Under the pieces are notes generated by a model that made no database searches, was not told where the DNA came from, and worked only from the letters and a program-made list of their open reading frames with translations. Made by a program: the position numbers and the translations under genes. 64,000 nt of DNA from positions 1-64,000 of the forward strand of contig DFMV01000010.1 in assembly GCA_002375765.1 (NCBI GenBank), in the 5' to 3' direction. How positions within the stretch are numbered: the first letter of the stretch is position 1; each line of letters starts with the position of its first letter. Shown in pieces: positions 20,705-29,453 of this stretch. This DNA comes from Rhizobiales bacterium UBA3584. GTDB taxonomy: Bacteria > Pseudomonadota > Alphaproteobacteria > Rhizobiales > Devosiaceae.

Positions 20705-21834
20705 CCGAAAATTTCCAGTTCACGCTTTCCGCCACCGACGGCATGGCCCGTCGCGGGCAGATGGATACGCCGCGCGGTGAAATTCGCACGCCGGCCTTTA
20801 TGCCCGTAGGTACGGCGGGCACGGTCAAGGCGATGTATCCCGAGCAGGTGCGCGAGACCGGCGCCGATATCGTTCTGGGCAACACCTATCACCTGATGTT
20901 GCGCCCCGGCGCGGAGCGGGTGGCGCGGCTGGGCGGGCTGCATGAGTTCATGGACTGGCAGCGTCCGATCCTTACCGATTCTGGTGGATTCCAGGTGATG
21001 AGCCTGGCCAAGCTGCGCAAGCTCGATGAGAACGGAGTGACGTTCAAATCCCATATCGATGGGGCAACGCACAACCTGACGCCGGAACGCTCCATCGAAA
21101 TCCAGAAGCTGCTCGATTCCGATATCATCATGCAGCTCGATGAGTGCGTGAGCCTGCCGGCCGAATATGACGAGCTCGAACGGGCCATGGAGCTGTCCAT
21201 CCGGTGGGCGGAACGCTCGAAAAAGGCATTCGACAATGCCAAGGGCAGGGCGCTTTTCGGGATCGTGCAAGGGGGTGATAACGCGGAACTCCGCGCGCGC
21301 TCGGCTGCCGGGCTGATCGATATCGGGTTCGACGGGTATGCGGTTGGCGGGTTGGCCGTGGGTGAGCCGCAGGAGGTAATGTTTACGGTCCTCAACGAGG
21401 TCACCCCGCAATTGCCGACCGACAAACCGCGCTATCTGATGGGTGTCGGTAAGCCCGACGACCTGTTGGGCGCGGTTGAGCGCGGGATCGACATGTTCGA
21501 TTGCGTGCATCCGACGCGAGCCGGGCGGCACGGGCACGCCTATACGCGGTTCGGTGTGGTGAACCTGAAAAATGCAAGGCACAAGGACGATCATCGACCG
21601 CTGGACGAAGCCTCGTCCAATCCGACGGCACGGCGCTTTTCACGGGCCTATCTGCATCATCTGTTCAGATGCGAAGAAATGCTGGGCGCGATGATCCTGA
21701 GCCAAATCAACCTTTCCTATTATCAGGAGTTGATGGCGGGCATGCGAAATGCGATTGAGAATGCGACTTTCGTCCAATATTGCGCAGAGGTCCGCGAAGG
21801 CTGGACCAAAGGCGACCTGCCAGCGCTAGATTAG
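20701..21834 (+). CDS. tgt: tRNA-guanine(34) transglycosylase lacking zinc ligands
   Basis: A 377-residue Tgt, exchanging guanine-34 of GUN-anticodon tRNAs for preQ1. Catalytic aspartates are kept: Asp93 in [10 protein letters not shown] and the nucleophile Asp267 in [16 protein letters not shown] binds the base. The zinc site is gone. Where bacterial Tgt has CxCxxC before SRAYLHH, this protein has SSNPTA (305-310), and the later His ligand position reads Ile336 in SQINLSYY. The reading frame and all other blocks are intact, and gene order with queA is normal. Hence this is either a zinc-free lineage variant or a site held by other residues. Related Hyphomicrobiales Tgt proteins may share part of the loss. 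Confidence 0.94.
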   Translation: MTENFQFTLSATDGMARRGQMDTPRGEIRTPAFMPVGTAGTVKAMYPEQVRETGADIVLGNTYHLMLRPGAERVARLGGLHEFMDWQRPILTDSGGFQVMSLAKLRKLDENGVTFKSHIDGATHNLTPERSIEIQKLLDSDIIMQLDECVSLPAEYDELERAMELSIRWAERSKKAFDNAKGRALFGIVQGGDNAELRARSAAGLIDIGFDGYAVGGLAVGEPQEVMFTVLNEVTPQLPTDKPRYLMGVGKPDDLLGAVERGIDMFDCVHPTRAGRHGHAYTRFGVVNLKNARHKDDHRPLDEASSNPTARRFSRAYLHHLFRCEEMLGAMILSQINLSYYQELMAGMRNAIENATFVQYCAEVREGWTKGDLPALD

Positions 21835-21845
21835 GGGTGCATACG

Positions 21846-23486
21846 ATGTCGAACAAGGTTCGCAAGGCTGGTTTCGAGGCTTTGAAGAAACACAAGAAAC
21901 GCCTGGCGGGCACCAGCATGCGTGAATTGTTCACCCATGACGAGGATCGCTTTTCGTCCTATTCGGCGTCGTTTGGCGATATCCTGCTCGACTACTCCAA
22001 GAACCGTATCGACAGCCAATCCATGGCTGCGCTGTTCGATCTGGCGCGGGAAACCGATGTCGAGGCTCGACGTCACCAGATGTGGGCGGGTGACCCCATC
22101 AACATTACGGAAAACCGCTCTGTGCTGCACATGGCGCTGCGTTATGGCGGCGATGAAGCAGTGATGGTGGAGGGTGCCGACGTGATGCCCGCAGTGCGGG
22201 ACGTTTTGGCGCGGCTCAAGGGGTTTTCCAACGATGTGCGCGATGGCGCGGTCCGTGGAGCGCTGGGGGACCAGTTCACCGATGTGGTCAATATCGGGAT
22301 CGGCGGGTCCGATCTCGGGCCGGCGATGGTGACGCTGGCGCTGGAGCCCTATACACGGGCCAATCTGCGGGCGCACTACGTTTCCAATGTCGATGGCGCG
22401 CATATGCACGACACGCTCAAGGGGCTCGATCCGGCGCGGACGCTGTTCATCGTCGCGTCCAAGACCTTCACCACTGACGAAACCATGACCAACGCCCACA
22501 CCGCCCGCAAGTGGCTGGCCGATGCGCTGGGCGAGCAGGCCGTCAACGACCATTTCGCAGCGGTTTCGACCAATATCGAGGGCTGCCAGGCGTTCGGCAT
22601 ACGCGAAGATCGCATCTTCGGGTTCTGGGACTGGGTTGGCGGGCGTTATTCGGTGTGGTCGGCCATCGGCTTGCCGGTGGCGATTGCCGTAGGATACGAC
22701 AATTTCGAGGCGTTCCTGCGCGGCGCCTATGAGATGGACCAGCATTTTCTCACTGCGCCGCTGGAAGAAAACCTGCCGGTCATCATGGGCCTTTTGGGCG
22801 TTTGGTATCGCAATGCCTGGGGTTTTGCGACCCATGCGGTATTGCCCTATGACCAGCGGCTCTCGCGCTTTCCGGCCTATCTTCAGCAGCAGGATATGGA
22901 ATCGAACGGCAAGTCGATGACGCTAAACGGCAAGGCCGTGCCGTGGGAAACTGGACCTGTCATCTGGGGTGAGCCGGGGACGAATGGGCAGCACGCCTTT
23001 TACCAACTGATCCATCAGGGGACCTCGGTCATCCCGTGCGATTTTCTCGTGGCGGCCAATCCGCAGGAGGATCTGCCGCCTCATCACGCCAAGCTGGTCG
23101 CCAATTGTCTTGCGCAATCGGAGGCGCTGATGCTGGGCAAGACCGAGGATGAGGTGATAAACGAGCTCAAGGGTACCGGGCTTTCGAAAGACCAGATCAA
23201 AGCGTTGACCCCGCACAAGGTGTTTCCCGGAAATCGGCCCTCCAACACCATCATGTATTCCAGGCTCGATCCGGCGACGCTGGGTAAGCTGGTGGCGCTT
23301 TATGAGCACAAGGTGTTCGTTCAGGGCACGATCTGGAACGTCAATTCCTATGACCAGTGGGGCGTGGAACTGGGCAAGCAACTGGCCAAGGCCCTATTGC
23401 CCAAGGTGGAGGGTGCCGAAACGGCCGAGAGCCATGACAGTTCGACCCGCGGCCTGCTTGATCACTTCCGTGCCCTGAAAGGCTGA
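21846..23486 (+). CDS. pgi: Glucose-6-phosphate isomerase
   Basis: A 546-residue PGI interconverting glucose-6-phosphate and fructose-6-phosphate. Phosphate-binding VNIGIGGSDLGPAMV and SKTFTTDETMTNA are present, as are the two family signatures around DQRLSRFPAYLQQQDMESNG and the C-terminal YEHKVFVQGTIWNVNS. ATG 21846 matches the family N-terminus; the frame is open from 21780 inside tgt. It is 11 bases after tgt and 3 bases before the methionine aminopeptidase gene, so all may be one transcript. Fructose-6-phosphate also feeds GlmS, encoded 10 kb away. Confidence 0.96.
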   Translation: MSNKVRKAGFEALKKHKKRLAGTSMRELFTHDEDRFSSYSASFGDILLDYSKNRIDSQSMAALFDLARETDVEARRHQMWAGDPINITENRSVLHMALRYGGDEAVMVEGADVMPAVRDVLARLKGFSNDVRDGAVRGALGDQFTDVVNIGIGGSDLGPAMVTLALEPYTRANLRAHYVSNVDGAHMHDTLKGLDPARTLFIVASKTFTTDETMTNAHTARKWLADALGEQAVNDHFAAVSTNIEGCQAFGIREDRIFGFWDWVGGRYSVWSAIGLPVAIAVGYDNFEAFLRGAYEMDQHFLTAPLEENLPVIMGLLGVWYRNAWGFATHAVLPYDQRLSRFPAYLQQQDMESNGKSMTLNGKAVPWETGPVIWGEPGTNGQHAFYQLIHQGTSVIPCDFLVAANPQEDLPPHHAKLVANCLAQSEALMLGKTEDEVINELKGTGLSKDQIKALTPHKVFPGNRPSNTIMYSRLDPATLGKLVALYEHKVFVQGTIWNVNSYDQWGVELGKQLAKALLPKVEGAETAESHDSSTRGLLDHFRALKG

Positions 23487-23489
23487 GCG

Positions 23490-24248
23490 ATGACGATTAC
23501 CTCCGAGGAAGAACTCGAGCGGCTCAAGGTAATCGGCCGTATCTGTGCGATTGCACGCGATACGATGGCAACGGCGCTCGAGCCGGGCATGACGACCAAG
23601 GAACTCGATGATATTGGGCGCAAGGTGCTGGACGATCACGGCGCGCGTTCGGCGCCTGAGGTGACGTACCAGTTTCCAGGTGCGACCTGCATTTCGGTCA
23701 ATGAAGAGGTTGCGCACGGGATTCCGAGCAACCGTGTCATCAAGGCGGGTGATCTGGTCAATATCGACGTTTCGGCGGAAAAGGACGGGATATTCGCCGA
23801 TACGGGTGCGTCCTATATTGTACCACCGGGCTCTGTGCGCCGGCTCGAGAAGCTTTGCAGCGATGGCAAGAAGGCCATGTGGGCCGGCATCAGGTCCGTG
23901 CGGTCTGGAGGCAGGATTGCAGACATTGGCGACGCTATCGGCAAGTTTGCGGGGACGAATGGCTATACGCTGATCCGCAATCTCGCCAGCCACGGCATTG
24001 GCTATGGTCTGCATGACGAGCCCGGGGAAATCCCGACCTGGCCGGATCGGTCGGAGCGCCGGCGGATCGAGGATGGGCTGGTGTTCACCGTCGAACCGTT
24101 CCTCTCGATGGGCGGGCAGATGGCCGAGGAAAAATCCATGGACGACCCGTGGACGCTGGTGAGCGTACCTTCGGCGCCTTGCGTGCAATATGAGCATACG
24201 ATCGTCGCCACGCGGCGTGGGGCAGTCGTTGTAACGCTGGCGGCCTGA
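23490..24248 (+). CDS. map: Type I methionine aminopeptidase
   Basis: A 252-residue MetAP removing initiator methionine. The five metal ligands are visible: the Asp pair in NIDVSAEKDGIFADTG, His in SHGIGYGLHDEP, Glu in FTVEPFL and Glu in VQYEHTIVAT. A few residues differ from the classical housekeeping enzyme, and its position behind pgi is not the usual rhizobial map location, so a second copy elsewhere in the genome is possible. It starts three bases after the pgi stop, so translation is probably coupled. Confidence 0.93.
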   Translation: MTITSEEELERLKVIGRICAIARDTMATALEPGMTTKELDDIGRKVLDDHGARSAPEVTYQFPGATCISVNEEVAHGIPSNRVIKAGDLVNIDVSAEKDGIFADTGASYIVPPGSVRRLEKLCSDGKKAMWAGIRSVRSGGRIADIGDAIGKFAGTNGYTLIRNLASHGIGYGLHDEPGEIPTWPDRSERRRIEDGLVFTVEPFLSMGGQMAEEKSMDDPWTLVSVPSAPCVQYEHTIVATRRGAVVVTLAA

Positions 24249-24267
24249 GAGCGAATGGTACCCGGCT

Positions 24268-25077
24268 ATGCGGTACGAGACCTTCAAGCCGGCTCCCGAT
24301 CTTGCTGATATCGTTGAGCATTTCTGGGCTGTGGAAAATCGGATCGCGCTCGACCGGCACCGAGAAATCCTGATCCCCAACGGGCGTCCCACTGTGCTTG
24401 TTTGCCTTGGCGAGGCGGGCATTAGAATTTTGCCTGATGGATCATCGTTTCGTAATGAAAGCAACATCGCCGGTCCTCTGACACGCCCTATCGTGCTCGA
24501 ACAGAGCGGCGTTTCGAGCTATGCAGCGGCGCAATTGCAGCCCTGGGGGTTGGCAGCACTTTTGCGTGAGCGTTTGCTGGATGCGGTCCTGCCGCTGGAC
24601 AATCTCGGAAAATCAAAAAGAATATCGCAGCTCGCGACCGAATGTGCCGATGCCCCGTTTGGGTCGGCTCGCGTGGCTCCCATCGCCGACTGGCTGGTTG
24701 GGCTGCGGCGAGACGTTCATCAGGAGCGATTGGAGCGCATTCGCAGCGCAGTGGCGCTTGTCGATGCGGCTCGCGGGCAAATCGATGTGGCTGATCTGAC
24801 CGGGAGCATGGCGATCGGTTATGACGCACTTTACCGGCTGTTCAAGGCGATGACTGGGCTATCACCGAAGCAGTATATCGGGATCATCCGCCACTATCAT
24901 TTTACGGGCGAGTTGCTGAAGGGCGAATTCGGTTCGCTGGCCCTGCTGGCCAATATGCAAGGCTATTACGATCAGGCGCATGCCTCAAAGGAATTCAAGC
25001 GCTTCACCGGTATCGGACAAGCCGAATTCAAGAGGCGACTCAATGGGATAGCGAGACTCATGCACAAAGGTCGATGA
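24268..25077 (+). CDS. AraC family transcriptional regulator
   Basis: A 269-residue regulator. The N-terminal DUF6597-like sensor domain (MRYETFKPAPDLADIVEHFW, then LIPNGRPTVLVCLG) is followed by a C-terminal AraC double HTH (about 160-265; YDALYRLFKAMTGLSPKQYI and the second helix pair around YYDQAHASKEFKRFTG). Ligand and targets are unknown. It is followed by a VOC-fold protein gene on the same strand 74 bp away, a frequent arrangement in which the regulator controls a small metabolic enzyme. Confidence 0.9.
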   Translation: MRYETFKPAPDLADIVEHFWAVENRIALDRHREILIPNGRPTVLVCLGEAGIRILPDGSSFRNESNIAGPLTRPIVLEQSGVSSYAAAQLQPWGLAALLRERLLDAVLPLDNLGKSKRISQLATECADAPFGSARVAPIADWLVGLRRDVHQERLERIRSAVALVDAARGQIDVADLTGSMAIGYDALYRLFKAMTGLSPKQYIGIIRHYHFTGELLKGEFGSLALLANMQGYYDQAHASKEFKRFTGIGQAEFKRRLNGIARLMHKGR

Positions 25078-25151
25078 CTGCCAGATTTATACAATACGGC
25101 GGTCTGGCGGCTCTCTAGGCTTTGTTTATTGTCAAACAAAGGAGCTGCACC

Positions 25152-25493
25152 ATGTCTCGTCTGGTTCATTTTGAAATTACGGGAAATGATCCCGAAAAAC
25201 TGGCGGAATTTTACGCTCGAGCGTTGGAAGTGCGATCTGAGCCGTCGCCATTTCTGCAACAATATCATATGCTTGTCGGTGATACGCAACTCGGCGCAGT
25301 GATGGGCCGGAACTATAAGGATCAGGTGGCGATCGCGTGGTTCGAGGTGGGGGATCTCGAGGCGGCGGTTGGACGGGTCGTTGCCGGAGGCGGAGCGGTT
25401 GCGGGAGACAAAAACACCATACCCGGTGAGGGTTTGGTGCAGTACGTCGCCGACCCCGAAGGTACTATCTTTGGACTCAAACAGCCGGTGTGA
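25152..25493 (+). CDS. VOC (glyoxalase-like) family protein
   Basis: A 113-residue single-module vicinal-oxygen-chelate protein with two beta-alpha-beta-beta-beta repeats: RLVHFEITGNDPEKLAEFY opens the first, and WFEVGDLEAAVGRVVAGGG and YVADPEGTIFGL the second. The family includes glyoxalase I, dioxygenases and resistance proteins, but short versions like this are mostly uncharacterised. AAAGGAG sits upstream of ATG 25152; the frame is open from 25122. It is convergent with the unknown gene ending at 25515. Confidence 0.88.
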   Translation: MSRLVHFEITGNDPEKLAEFYARALEVRSEPSPFLQQYHMLVGDTQLGAVMGRNYKDQVAIAWFEVGDLEAAVGRVVAGGGAVAGDKNTIPGEGLVQYVADPEGTIFGLKQPV

Positions 25494-25514
25494 CGCCCAG
25501 TGGACCCCCGGTGA

Positions 25515-26045
25515 TCACAGCCCGTCACGCCCACTGGACAGGTGCTGGGCGCGGATATCGTCGGCGTTTTCCGCGATATGGGCCTGCAACTGGTTCAGGC
25601 CGGCAAGGACATCGGTGCGGACGGCAGAGCAGTCGGCGTCAGGTGCGTAGCCATTCGGCGTCGACTGGTCCCACTCGATGACGGCGTCGATTGTGTCGAG
25701 GAGCCGGTCAAGATCGCCAAAGGCATAGTAGTTGATCTCGGATCCGATGACCTCGCTCAGCGCGCTGAACAAGGCGGGGTCGCCGTCGGGTGGGAGATCG
25801 GGATTGCAGGCGAGGTGGGTGCGATAGCGGAGCTGGCCCGCGTAGAACCAGAAGACCGCCTCGTCCTTATCGCCTCGGTCGTACAGCCGTGAGGCGAGGA
25901 CGTAGTAGGCGGATGGGTGGGCATTGGGCGCTTCGGCCCTGAGCTGGTCGACCGGCATGGAATGGAAATCCTGCGCGACGGCAGGGACGGTGGACAGCAG
26001 AAAGAAAAAGACAAAGGGAGAAAGGGCGCGATAGAGGGCGGCCAT
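25515..26045 (-). CDS. Secreted hypothetical protein
   Basis: A 176-residue protein with a clear signal peptide (LYRALSPFVFFFLLSTVPAVAQ, likely cleaved before DFHSM). The mature part is helical and resembles a short TPR/Sel1-like scaffold (HPSAYYVLASRLYDRGDKDE, then AVFWFYAGQLRYRTHLACNP), but I cannot assign a family. ATG 26045 is set by AAGGAG seven bases upstream; the frame is open to 26084. It is the last of three leftward unknown envelope genes, separated from the second by a 110-bp gap with an inverted repeat. Confidence 0.75.
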   Translation of the reverse strand: MAALYRALSPFVFFFLLSTVPAVAQDFHSMPVDQLRAEAPNAHPSAYYVLASRLYDRGDKDEAVFWFYAGQLRYRTHLACNPDLPPDGDPALFSALSEVIGSEINYYAFGDLDRLLDTIDAVIEWDQSTPNGYAPDADCSAVRTDVLAGLNQLQAHIAENADDIRAQHLSSGRDGL

Positions 26046-26124
26046 GATGGTGCTCCTTGAACTGGCGCCATTGGCAACCTGCAATGCGACGCAAGTTTGG
26101 CGGCAGGCCGGGCTGCGTCAGGAT

Positions 26125-26154
26125 GTGACAAACACCAGCGACCTTGTTTGTCAC
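26125..26154. promoter_or_regulatory. Inverted repeat, possible operator
   Basis: GTGACAAACA and TGTTTGTCAC are perfect 10-bp arms 10 bases apart, upstream of the secreted-protein gene starting at 26045. There is no T-run, so an operator is as likely as a terminator. Confidence 0.4.
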
Positions 26155-26155
26155 G

Positions 26156-26683
26156 TCAGGGCAGATGGACCAGCATAAGAGGCGCGGCAATCAGGAGCGC
26201 CAGGATGGCGACGATGCGAAAGGCCCATGAAGAGCGCAGCCGGGTGGGTGAGAGCAGGGAGACGCCGAACACGACAAGCGGAGCGATAAGGGCGGATTGA
26301 AGGAAATCGAGCCGGAGGAAGTTCTCGTAGCCTGCAAGGCGGAGCAGGATCCAATAGCCCGCAACAAAGCCGGCCAGCGCTGCCATGAGCATGAGAAGGA
26401 CGTCGGCGAAGATGGCGATCATCTTGTCGAGATAGTTGCTCGAGAACACAAGCACGATGGCCGAGGCGACCAGGAAGGCCGCGGTGAGCGCGACAGGCAG
26501 GCGAAGATCGGACAGAACCGATATCGTATCGTGCGGGCGATAGGCCGTGAGTGCGAGACCGCCGGGCACAGTGAAGGGCAGGGCGGCAAGACCCCAGATC
26601 ACCCCCAGCAGAGCCAACCCGCTCAGGGCGAAAAAGGCAGCGGTGACGGCGATCGCCTTGAGCCTGCTTGCAACAGGATTCAT
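26156..26683 (-). CDS. Integral membrane protein of unknown function
   Basis: A 175-residue protein with four or five membrane helices (around 10-35, 62-82, 90-115, 130-145 and 155-173). No recognised motif. It begins three bases after the stop of the periplasmic protein gene at 26687, so the two are almost certainly co-translated and may interact in the envelope. Confidence 0.75.
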   Translation of the reverse strand: MNPVASRLKAIAVTAAFFALSGLALLGVIWGLAALPFTVPGGLALTAYRPHDTISVLSDLRLPVALTAAFLVASAIVLVFSSNYLDKMIAIFADVLLMLMAALAGFVAGYWILLRLAGYENFLRLDFLQSALIAPLVVFGVSLLSPTRLRSSWAFRIVAILALLIAAPLMLVHLP

Positions 26684-26686
26684 GGC

Positions 26687-27136
26687 CTACTCGGTCCCTT
26701 CCACGAATACCGAATAGGCGGTGTAGCAATAGGCTGCATCGCAATCGACCAGATCGAGCTCCAGCGCGATGCGGCCATCCTCCTCGGAAACAAAGGACAC
26801 AATGGGGTAGTAATCCTCGAGGCGATCTTCGCCGAGCAGCTTGCCGGCGCCGTTATAGATGCCGAGATCGAGGTCGATGCAATCCTCGTCGCAATCGCCC
26901 ATGATTTCGACTGCAGTGTTGGTGGGAACATCGAGTTCGATGCGCGTTTTCCCGCCCTCGTTGAGGCGGATAACGCCAAAGGAATCGAGATAAAATCCCG
27001 GCTTGGTGTATTCGATGTTTTCCAGAACCTGCTCGTAAAGACGCGAGATATGGACGTTCTGGCCCATGGCCGGAAGCGCAGCCAGCGACAGGCCGGCGGC
27101 GGAAAGCGCTGCGATGACGGGCTTTGAATTCAACAT
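26687..27136 (-). CDS. Periplasmic hypothetical protein
   Basis: A 149-residue protein with a signal peptide (cleaved near PAMGQ-NVHIS). The mature domain is acidic and beta-rich, and two pairs of cysteines (GDCDEDCID and LVDCDAAYCY) suggest disulphides or metal binding. The acidic DCDEDCIDLDL cluster could hold calcium; this is inference. Family not recognised. It is first of a leftward pair or trio of envelope genes of unknown function and lies downstream of motB. Confidence 0.75.
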   Translation of the reverse strand: MLNSKPVIAALSAAGLSLAALPAMGQNVHISRLYEQVLENIEYTKPGFYLDSFGVIRLNEGGKTRIELDVPTNTAVEIMGDCDEDCIDLDLGIYNGAGKLLGEDRLEDYYPIVSFVSEEDGRIALELDLVDCDAAYCYTAYSVFVEGTE

Positions 27137-27316
27137 GGATTGGGCGTCCCTCGTCCTCTTTTGAGCCCGTCGCGCGGGGGGTGGTAGAATCCAGCAATAA
27201 TGGGCCCTTGCGGTAACGGCAAGCCTGTGGAGGCTGGAATGGTGGCCAGATCATTTCACCGTTTCACGGAAACGAAGCGGCGCCTGTAGATATTTCTTTG
27301 ACCCCAAGTGTACTGG

Positions 27317-27337
27317 ATCCCGGCTCAGGGCCGGGAT
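27317..27337. repeat. Short palindromic repeat (ATCCCGGC type)
   Basis: ATCCCGGC-TCAGG-GCCGGGAT, preceded by ACCCCAAGTG (27301-27310). The CTGGATCCCGG...CCGGGATGAC form is a common dispersed palindrome in alphaproteobacterial genomes. It sits in the 252-bp gap between motB and the gene at 27136, where I see nothing else. Confidence 0.55.
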
Positions 27338-27388
27338 GACAAGTGGTGGGTCTGGCAAGGCCGGGGCCCCGCCCGATCTCGATTCGGC

Positions 27389-28285
27389 CTAGGGCGCCAT
27401 GTTGAGGGGGATGGGGGAGGGTTCGTTGATGACGGTGATCCTGATGCGCTCATTTGCGGCAAGATAGGGGTCGTTGGCAAAGAACGGCTCGCTGGTGGCC
27501 CGGCCGACGACCGAGTGGATGTGTTCATCGGACAAGCCGAATTCGCCCAGCAGGGAACGTACGGTGTTGGCGCGGTCGCTGGAGAGCTCCCATGCGCCAT
27601 AGGCCGGATTGGAATAGACGACGCCGGCAGCGGTGTGGCCGGACACGCGGACCTGGTTTGGCAGGCGCTGGAGGGTAGGCGCAACCGCTGCGATGGCGCC
27701 GCGCATCCACTCATAGGGATATTTCGAGCCTTCCTGGAACATGGGCCGGCCGCGCTGCTCGACGATCTGGATGTCGAGCCCGTTTTCGGTCACCTCGACG
27801 ATCAGATTGTCGGAGATCTCGGTGATATCGGGGAGGGCTTCCCACGCCTGACGGATGCTGGCGGCAGCGCTATGGAACATTTGCGGGTCGGAGGCGGAAA
27901 GATCGAAGGCCGAATCTTTCTCGGCGGCATCGCCTTCACGCACGTTGCCGGCTGCCGGATCGGTCGAGGCGTAGTTTTCCACGCCTATGCTCGCAATGCC
28001 GTTGGCTTCGATATTGGAGGTTAGCGAACCCTGATCGTCCATCGCGCGGCCGCCCATTGCTCCACCCGACCCCGAAGTGCTTTCGCTGATGTTGGGGGGC
28101 GCAAAATAGTTGGCGAGGCCCTCTTTTTGCTCGGGCGTGGTCATGTTGATGAGCCAGAGGAGCAAGAAGAAGGCCATCATGGCCGTCACGAAATCGGCAT
28201 AGGCGATTTTCCAGGCACCGCCATGATGGGCGTGTCCGGCTTTTTTGACCTTCTTGACGATGATCGAGCCCTGCTGACGCGACAT
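27389..28285 (-). CDS. motB: Flagellar motor protein MotB
   Basis: A 298-residue stator protein. The single membrane helix carries the proton-conducting Asp31 in YADFVTAMMAFF, followed by a plug helix and a C-terminal OmpA-like peptidoglycan-binding domain (about 165-295). In the domain's usual GHTD motif the Asp is replaced: GHTA (216-219). The partner Arg238 in LSSDRA is kept. Rhizobial MotB proteins often vary here. It follows motA by 38 bp. No other flagellar genes are in the window, so the stator genes are separate from any flagellar cluster nearby. Confidence 0.92.
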   Translation of the reverse strand: MSRQQGSIIVKKVKKAGHAHHGGAWKIAYADFVTAMMAFFLLLWLINMTTPEQKEGLANYFAPPNISESTSGSGGAMGGRAMDDQGSLTSNIEANGIASIGVENYASTDPAAGNVREGDAAEKDSAFDLSASDPQMFHSAAASIRQAWEALPDITEISDNLIVEVTENGLDIQIVEQRGRPMFQEGSKYPYEWMRGAIAAVAPTLQRLPNQVRVSGHTAAGVVYSNPAYGAWELSSDRANTVRSLLGEFGLSDEHIHSVVGRATSEPFFANDPYLAANERIRITVINEPSPIPLNMAP

Positions 28286-28323
28286 GGCAAATGCTCCGGA
28301 GAATAAAGGTTAGGGTCCAGCCC

Positions 28324-29187
28324 CTAGATGGCAGCCTTGAGATCGGCCGTTGCGCGATCGACTTCGGCGAAGCTGGGGCGATCTTCGGACATGACCGCCT
28401 TGCGGGCGAATTCGACGGCGATAACCGGCGGGTAGCCCGATACGTGAGCGAGGAGGCCGGCCTTCATCGAGAGGAAATATTTGGACTCTGCTTCATTGGT
28501 GTTGCGCAGGGCCTGGGCCATCGGGCCAAAGAAGCCGTAGGCGACGAAAACCCCAAGGAACGTACCCACAAGCGCACCACCGATCAGGTGGCCGAGGACT
28601 TCGGGCGGTTCGGAAATGGCGCCCATGGTCTTGATGACGCCCAGCACGGCGGCCACGATACCCAGCGCTGGTGTGGCATCCGCCAGAGACTGGACGGCGG
28701 TTACGACACGCTCGGTTTCCTGGTGGTGGGTCTCAAGTTCTTCGTCCATCAGCGCTTCGAGTTCATGGACCGCGTAGGTGCCCAGCGTGATCATGCGCAG
28801 GTAGTCGCACATGAATTCAACCGCGTGATGGTTCTTGGCAAAGGTGGGGAAGCGCTTAAAGAGATCGGACTGCTCTGGATTTTCAATGTGCTGTTCGAGG
28901 ACCAGAAGTCCCTTGGACTGAACGAGCTTGAAGATCGAAAACTGCAGCCCCAAAAGTTCGACATAGGACTGCTTGTTGTAGCGCGGTCCCTTGAACAGAG
29001 TGCCGAAAACTCCAAGGCTTTGCTTGAGAATGGCTTTTGGATTGCCGATGATGAAGGCGCCGACGGCAGCGCCCAGGATGATGACGGCTTCAAAGGGTTG
29101 CCAAAGGACTTCCAGATGGCCGCCCATGGCGGCATAGCCCCCAAGAACCGAGACAAAAACTATTACGGCTCCGGCAATCAATCGCAT
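28324..29187 (-). CDS. motA: Flagellar motor stator protein MotA
   Basis: A 287-residue MotA, forming the proton channel with MotB. It has four membrane helices: two at the N-terminus (IAGAVIVFVSVLGGYAAM and FEAVIILGAAVGAFIIG) and two in the C-terminal half, with the channel motif TPALGIVAAVLGVIKTM and ALVGTFLGVFVAYGFFGPMA. The cytoplasmic loop contains charged residues contacting FliG. It is the first gene of the motAB pair; the 266-bp gap upstream (29188-29453), which separates it from the divergent EF-hand gene, shows no gene. Confidence 0.95.
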   Translation of the reverse strand: MRLIAGAVIVFVSVLGGYAAMGGHLEVLWQPFEAVIILGAAVGAFIIGNPKAILKQSLGVFGTLFKGPRYNKQSYVELLGLQFSIFKLVQSKGLLVLEQHIENPEQSDLFKRFPTFAKNHHAVEFMCDYLRMITLGTYAVHELEALMDEELETHHQETERVVTAVQSLADATPALGIVAAVLGVIKTMGAISEPPEVLGHLIGGALVGTFLGVFVAYGFFGPMAQALRNTNEAESKYFLSMKAGLLAHVSGYPPVIAVEFARKAVMSEDRPSFAEVDRATADLKAAI

Positions 29188-29453
29188 GCGTTCTGCACTC
29201 CCGAGGTATCGGCACCATTCTGCACCGCATCCCTCTATACCGGGGCAAGGTTACCGAACTCTAAGCCGATCCCGATTGCGAGTAATTTCCGGGGCATGGG
29301 CCGTGGGAGTGCCTGCCCTCAAAATGCCGCTGCTTTTCCACGCTTCGGACCTATTGCCGCCTTGGTAACGAGTAGGCTCTTCACAGTCTCGTGAACGACG
29401 GGACACGGGTCGCAGGCTCCGCGTGCGGCCCTTACCGAAAACGGAGAACACAC

